Below are positions 7,080-8,102 of a stretch of 8,102 nucleotides of DNA, piece by piece. The notes below the pieces were generated by a model. It was not told where the DNA came from. It saw nothing but the letters and a program-made list of their open reading frames with translations, and searched no databases. How positions within the stretch are numbered: the first letter of the stretch is position 1; every line of letters starts with the position of its first letter. This DNA comes from an uncultured Planctomycetaceae bacterium (GTDB taxonomy: Bacteria; Planctomycetota; Planctomycetia; Pirellulales; Pirellulaceae): the NCBI GenBank assembly GCA_937967665.1, contig CALBSZ010000544.1, forward strand, positions 1 through 8,102, in the 5' to 3' direction. A program made the translations under genes and the position numbers.

Positions 7080-7171
7080 ACTCCGTCGGAAAAGGGGTCA
7101 GACCCTTTGGAGGGCAAGTCGTTATTTCCAATGTCTTACCTTGACCGGAGAGGGTCTGACCCCTTTTCCGA
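7080..7171. mobile_element. Small inverted-repeat element (MITE- or REP-like) between the G- and H-like genes
   Basis: Two arms, 7085-7106 and 7151-7172, are perfect reverse complements over 22 bp and enclose 44 nt. The arm core GGGGTCAGACCC is itself nearly palindromic. The 7-mer CACTAAT occurs at 7073-7079 and again at 7172-7178, which looks like a target-site duplication around 7080-7171. Deleting the element and one repeat copy leaves the upstream stop codon TAG followed by TGATTTC and the ATG of the next gene, an ordinary tight operon junction. No transposase is encoded, so movement would need an enzyme supplied in trans. The left arm starts five bases inside the direct repeat while the right arm overlaps the repeat by one base, so the exact ends are uncertain. 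In the transcript the element would form a long stable hairpin between the two genes. Confidence 0.65.
7081..7085 (-). promoter_or_regulatory. Weak, distant ribosome binding site of the H-like gene
   Basis: The minus strand reads CGGAG, 13 nt before the ATG at 7067. The spacing is longer than the 6-8 nt seen for the next two genes. It lies within the putative inserted element, so the Shine-Dalgarno sequence may have come with the insertion. Confidence 0.35.
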
Positions 7172-7178
7172 CACTAAT
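7172..7178. repeat. Direct repeat, right copy of a putative target-site duplication
   Basis: CACTAAT, identical to 7073-7079. Read on the minus strand it is ATTAGTG and contains the TAG stop codon of the GspG-like gene, so the insertion left that stop codon unchanged. Confidence 0.55.
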
Positions 7179-8102
7179 TCGATTCAAGTAAGTGGTTGGT
7201 AATGTTGTCCTTGTAGCCCGTGCTGTTCACGAAAGGGCTGCCCAGCAACTTGCCGCTGGACGGCAACGTGGCGTACGGGTTGTTGCTCATCGGCGCCACG
7301 CTGTATTGAACAGGAATGTTGTTGGGCGGACTGGCGTTGTCGTGATCGATCCGCAGGATATCGTAAGCTTCGTCCCGGCCGGCTGAAAAAACGAGTGGGT
7401 AAAGCGCGAAGGCATCGTCGTCCAGTCGCAAGGGATCGAAAGGGTCGTGCGAGTTGACCGGGTCGCCGTCCTGCAGGTCGGAATAAACGGTGCCGCTGGA
7501 ATCGGAGACAAAGCCCGGCGCCCAGCGCAAGAAACCGAACGGGTTGCCCCAGCCGTCCACGAGTTCCGGCATGCCGTCGCCATCCAGGTCCGTGATCTCC
7601 GATTCCGCAAAGAAATCGATGGCGCTCGAATTCCCGATGCCGTCGTTCATGTTCGAGACGATCATGTAGAGGCATTCCGCGTCCTGAAATTCGGTCGTCC
7701 ACGATGCGGTGGCCATGGCCCGGTAAGCGAGCCAAAGCGTTGTCTGGGGCATGCCCGCCGTTACCGGTGCGTCGTCCACGTCACTCTTGCGCTCCGGTAA
7801 TTCCATCCGCAACAGTTCCCGGATGGCATCGAGCCGTCTCTGGGCGGCGGCCTTGGGGTCGGTTCCGGCAGGAACGCGAATCGGCACCGACCGCGTCTGG
7901 TAAGTCTGCCAGCGCCGCATGAGCAGCTCATTCAGCTTGGCAATCTGCGACCGCGTGCGCGTTTCGGCCGCTTTCTGCGACGCGCCATACATGGCGAACA
8001 TGGCGGACGAGGCGACGATCAGGATGATCGCAATCACGATCAGCATTTCCAGCAACGTGAACCCGGCGTGCTGCCTACTTCCACCCTCCCGCTTGCGGGA
8101 GG
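7174..8102 (-). CDS. GspG-like major pseudopilin, 5' end beyond the window
   Basis: Likely the main subunit of a pseudopilus or type IV-like filament, anchored in the inner membrane before assembly. The frame stays open to the window edge, and no ATG, GTG or TTG codon occurs between 8100 and 8056, so the start lies outside. The visible leader SRKREGGSRQHAG is followed by FTLLEMLIVIAIILIVASS, a class III signal peptide with cleavage expected after Gly and Glu at mature position 5. A TTG at 8055 cannot be the start because it would remove the leader and cleavage site. Counting from the mature Phe, a D-x-D-G-D-G loop at about 158-166 runs into DGWGNPFGF (169-177) and later SAGRDE (226-231). These resemble the GspG C-terminal W-G-N-P-Y and S-x-G-x-D calcium site. 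About 65 residues follow that ordinary GspG lacks, and the mature protein (about 295 residues) is roughly twice the usual length. The stop codon TAG lies in one of the direct repeats flanking the downstream element. The family call is firm; the exact filament is not known. Confidence 0.88.
   Translation of the reverse strand, partial: SRKREGGSRQHAGFTLLEMLIVIAIILIVASSAMFAMYGASQKAAETRTRSQIAKLNELLMRRWQTYQTRSVPIRVPAGTDPKAAAQRRLDAIRELLRMELPERKSDVDDAPVTAGMPQTTLWLAYRAMATASWTTEFQDAECLYMIVSNMNDGIGNSSAIDFFAESEITDLDGDGMPELVDGWGNPFGFLRWAPGFVSDSSGTVYSDLQDGDPVNSHDPFDPLRLDDDAFALYPLVFSAGRDEAYDILRIDHDNASPPNNIPVQYSVAPMSNNPYATLPSSGKLLGSPFVNSTGYKDNITNHLLESN
8085..8102. repeat. Perfect GC-rich palindrome inside the GspG-like leader
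   Basis: CCTCCCGC-TT-GCGGGAGG is a perfect 8-bp inverted repeat with a 2-nt centre, touching the window edge; base 8084 could add another pair outside it. It has the look of dispersed palindromes that I recall as common in planctomycete genomes (from memory, not searched). On the minus strand it is read in frame as part of the leader of the pseudopilin gene (Ser-Arg-Lys-Arg-Glu at its core), so here the repeat is coding. Confidence 0.7.

Noticed and set aside
7085..7172. Rho-independent terminator between the G- and H-like genes
   Set aside because: The loop is 44 nt, the stem is perfect and symmetric, there is no T-run after the second arm on the minus strand, and the flanking duplications point to an insertion. 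Partial attenuation cannot be excluded.
8053..8055. TTG start for the GspG-like protein
   Set aside because: It lies inside the mature N-terminal helix and would remove the leader, the Gly-Phe cleavage site and part of the membrane segment; the frame is open to the window edge.
7174..8102. DUF1559-type planctomycete prepilin
   Set aside because: The protein carries W-G-N-P and S-x-G-x-D motifs of the GspG type, and I do not see the C-terminal H-x9-D-G pattern of the DUF1559 family.

Overview
The window reads as part of a planctomycete chromosome, most likely of the Pirellula/Rhodopirellula/Blastopirellula type. This is inferred from the style of the proteins (Asp-rich D-x-D-x-D-G loops inside prepilin-like proteins, one very large pseudopilin) and from the GC-rich palindromes and seven-base repeats between genes. 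No rRNA or housekeeping gene is present to fix the taxonomy.

All real coding sequence lies on the minus strand and forms one cluster, read from high to low coordinates. It begins with a GspG-like major pseudopilin whose 5' end runs off the window (8102-7174). Next come a GspH/FimT-like minor pseudopilin (7067-6045), a GspI/PilV-like minor pseudopilin (6042-5098) and a 1581-residue GspK-like protein (4921-176). Each has a type III (class) signal peptide: a short basic leader ending in Gly, followed by a hydrophobic helix. The first three have Glu at mature position 5. The last has Val there, as expected for GspK, the tip subunit. The set G-H-I-K matches the order of the pseudopilin genes of type II secretion systems, but no GspJ gene is visible. 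The proteins would be processed by a prepilin peptidase and assembled into a periplasmic pseudopilus or type IV-like filament. The ATPase, platform, secretin and peptidase genes are not in this window.

The spaces between the genes hold the other signals. The 106-base gap between the G- and H-like genes is mostly a 22-bp perfect inverted repeat with a 44-nt loop, flanked by 7-bp direct repeats. Removing the element with one repeat copy leaves the two genes 7 nt apart, so it looks like a small mobile element inserted in an operon. The 176-base gap before the GspK-like gene has a strong ribosome binding site, a small GC hairpin and degenerate seven-base pyrimidine repeats. The region after the operon (1-175) holds a perfect seven-base tandem array and two further groups of seven-base repeats, with no gene and no convincing terminator. 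At the other edge, a perfect palindrome of dispersed-repeat type lies in frame inside the leader of the GspG-like protein.

The most notable observations are the giant GspK-like protein with GspK landmarks in the right order, the insertion element whose empty site can be reconstructed, the palindrome that codes for a signal-peptide leader, and a short beta-rich motif that may be shared by three of the four pseudopilins.
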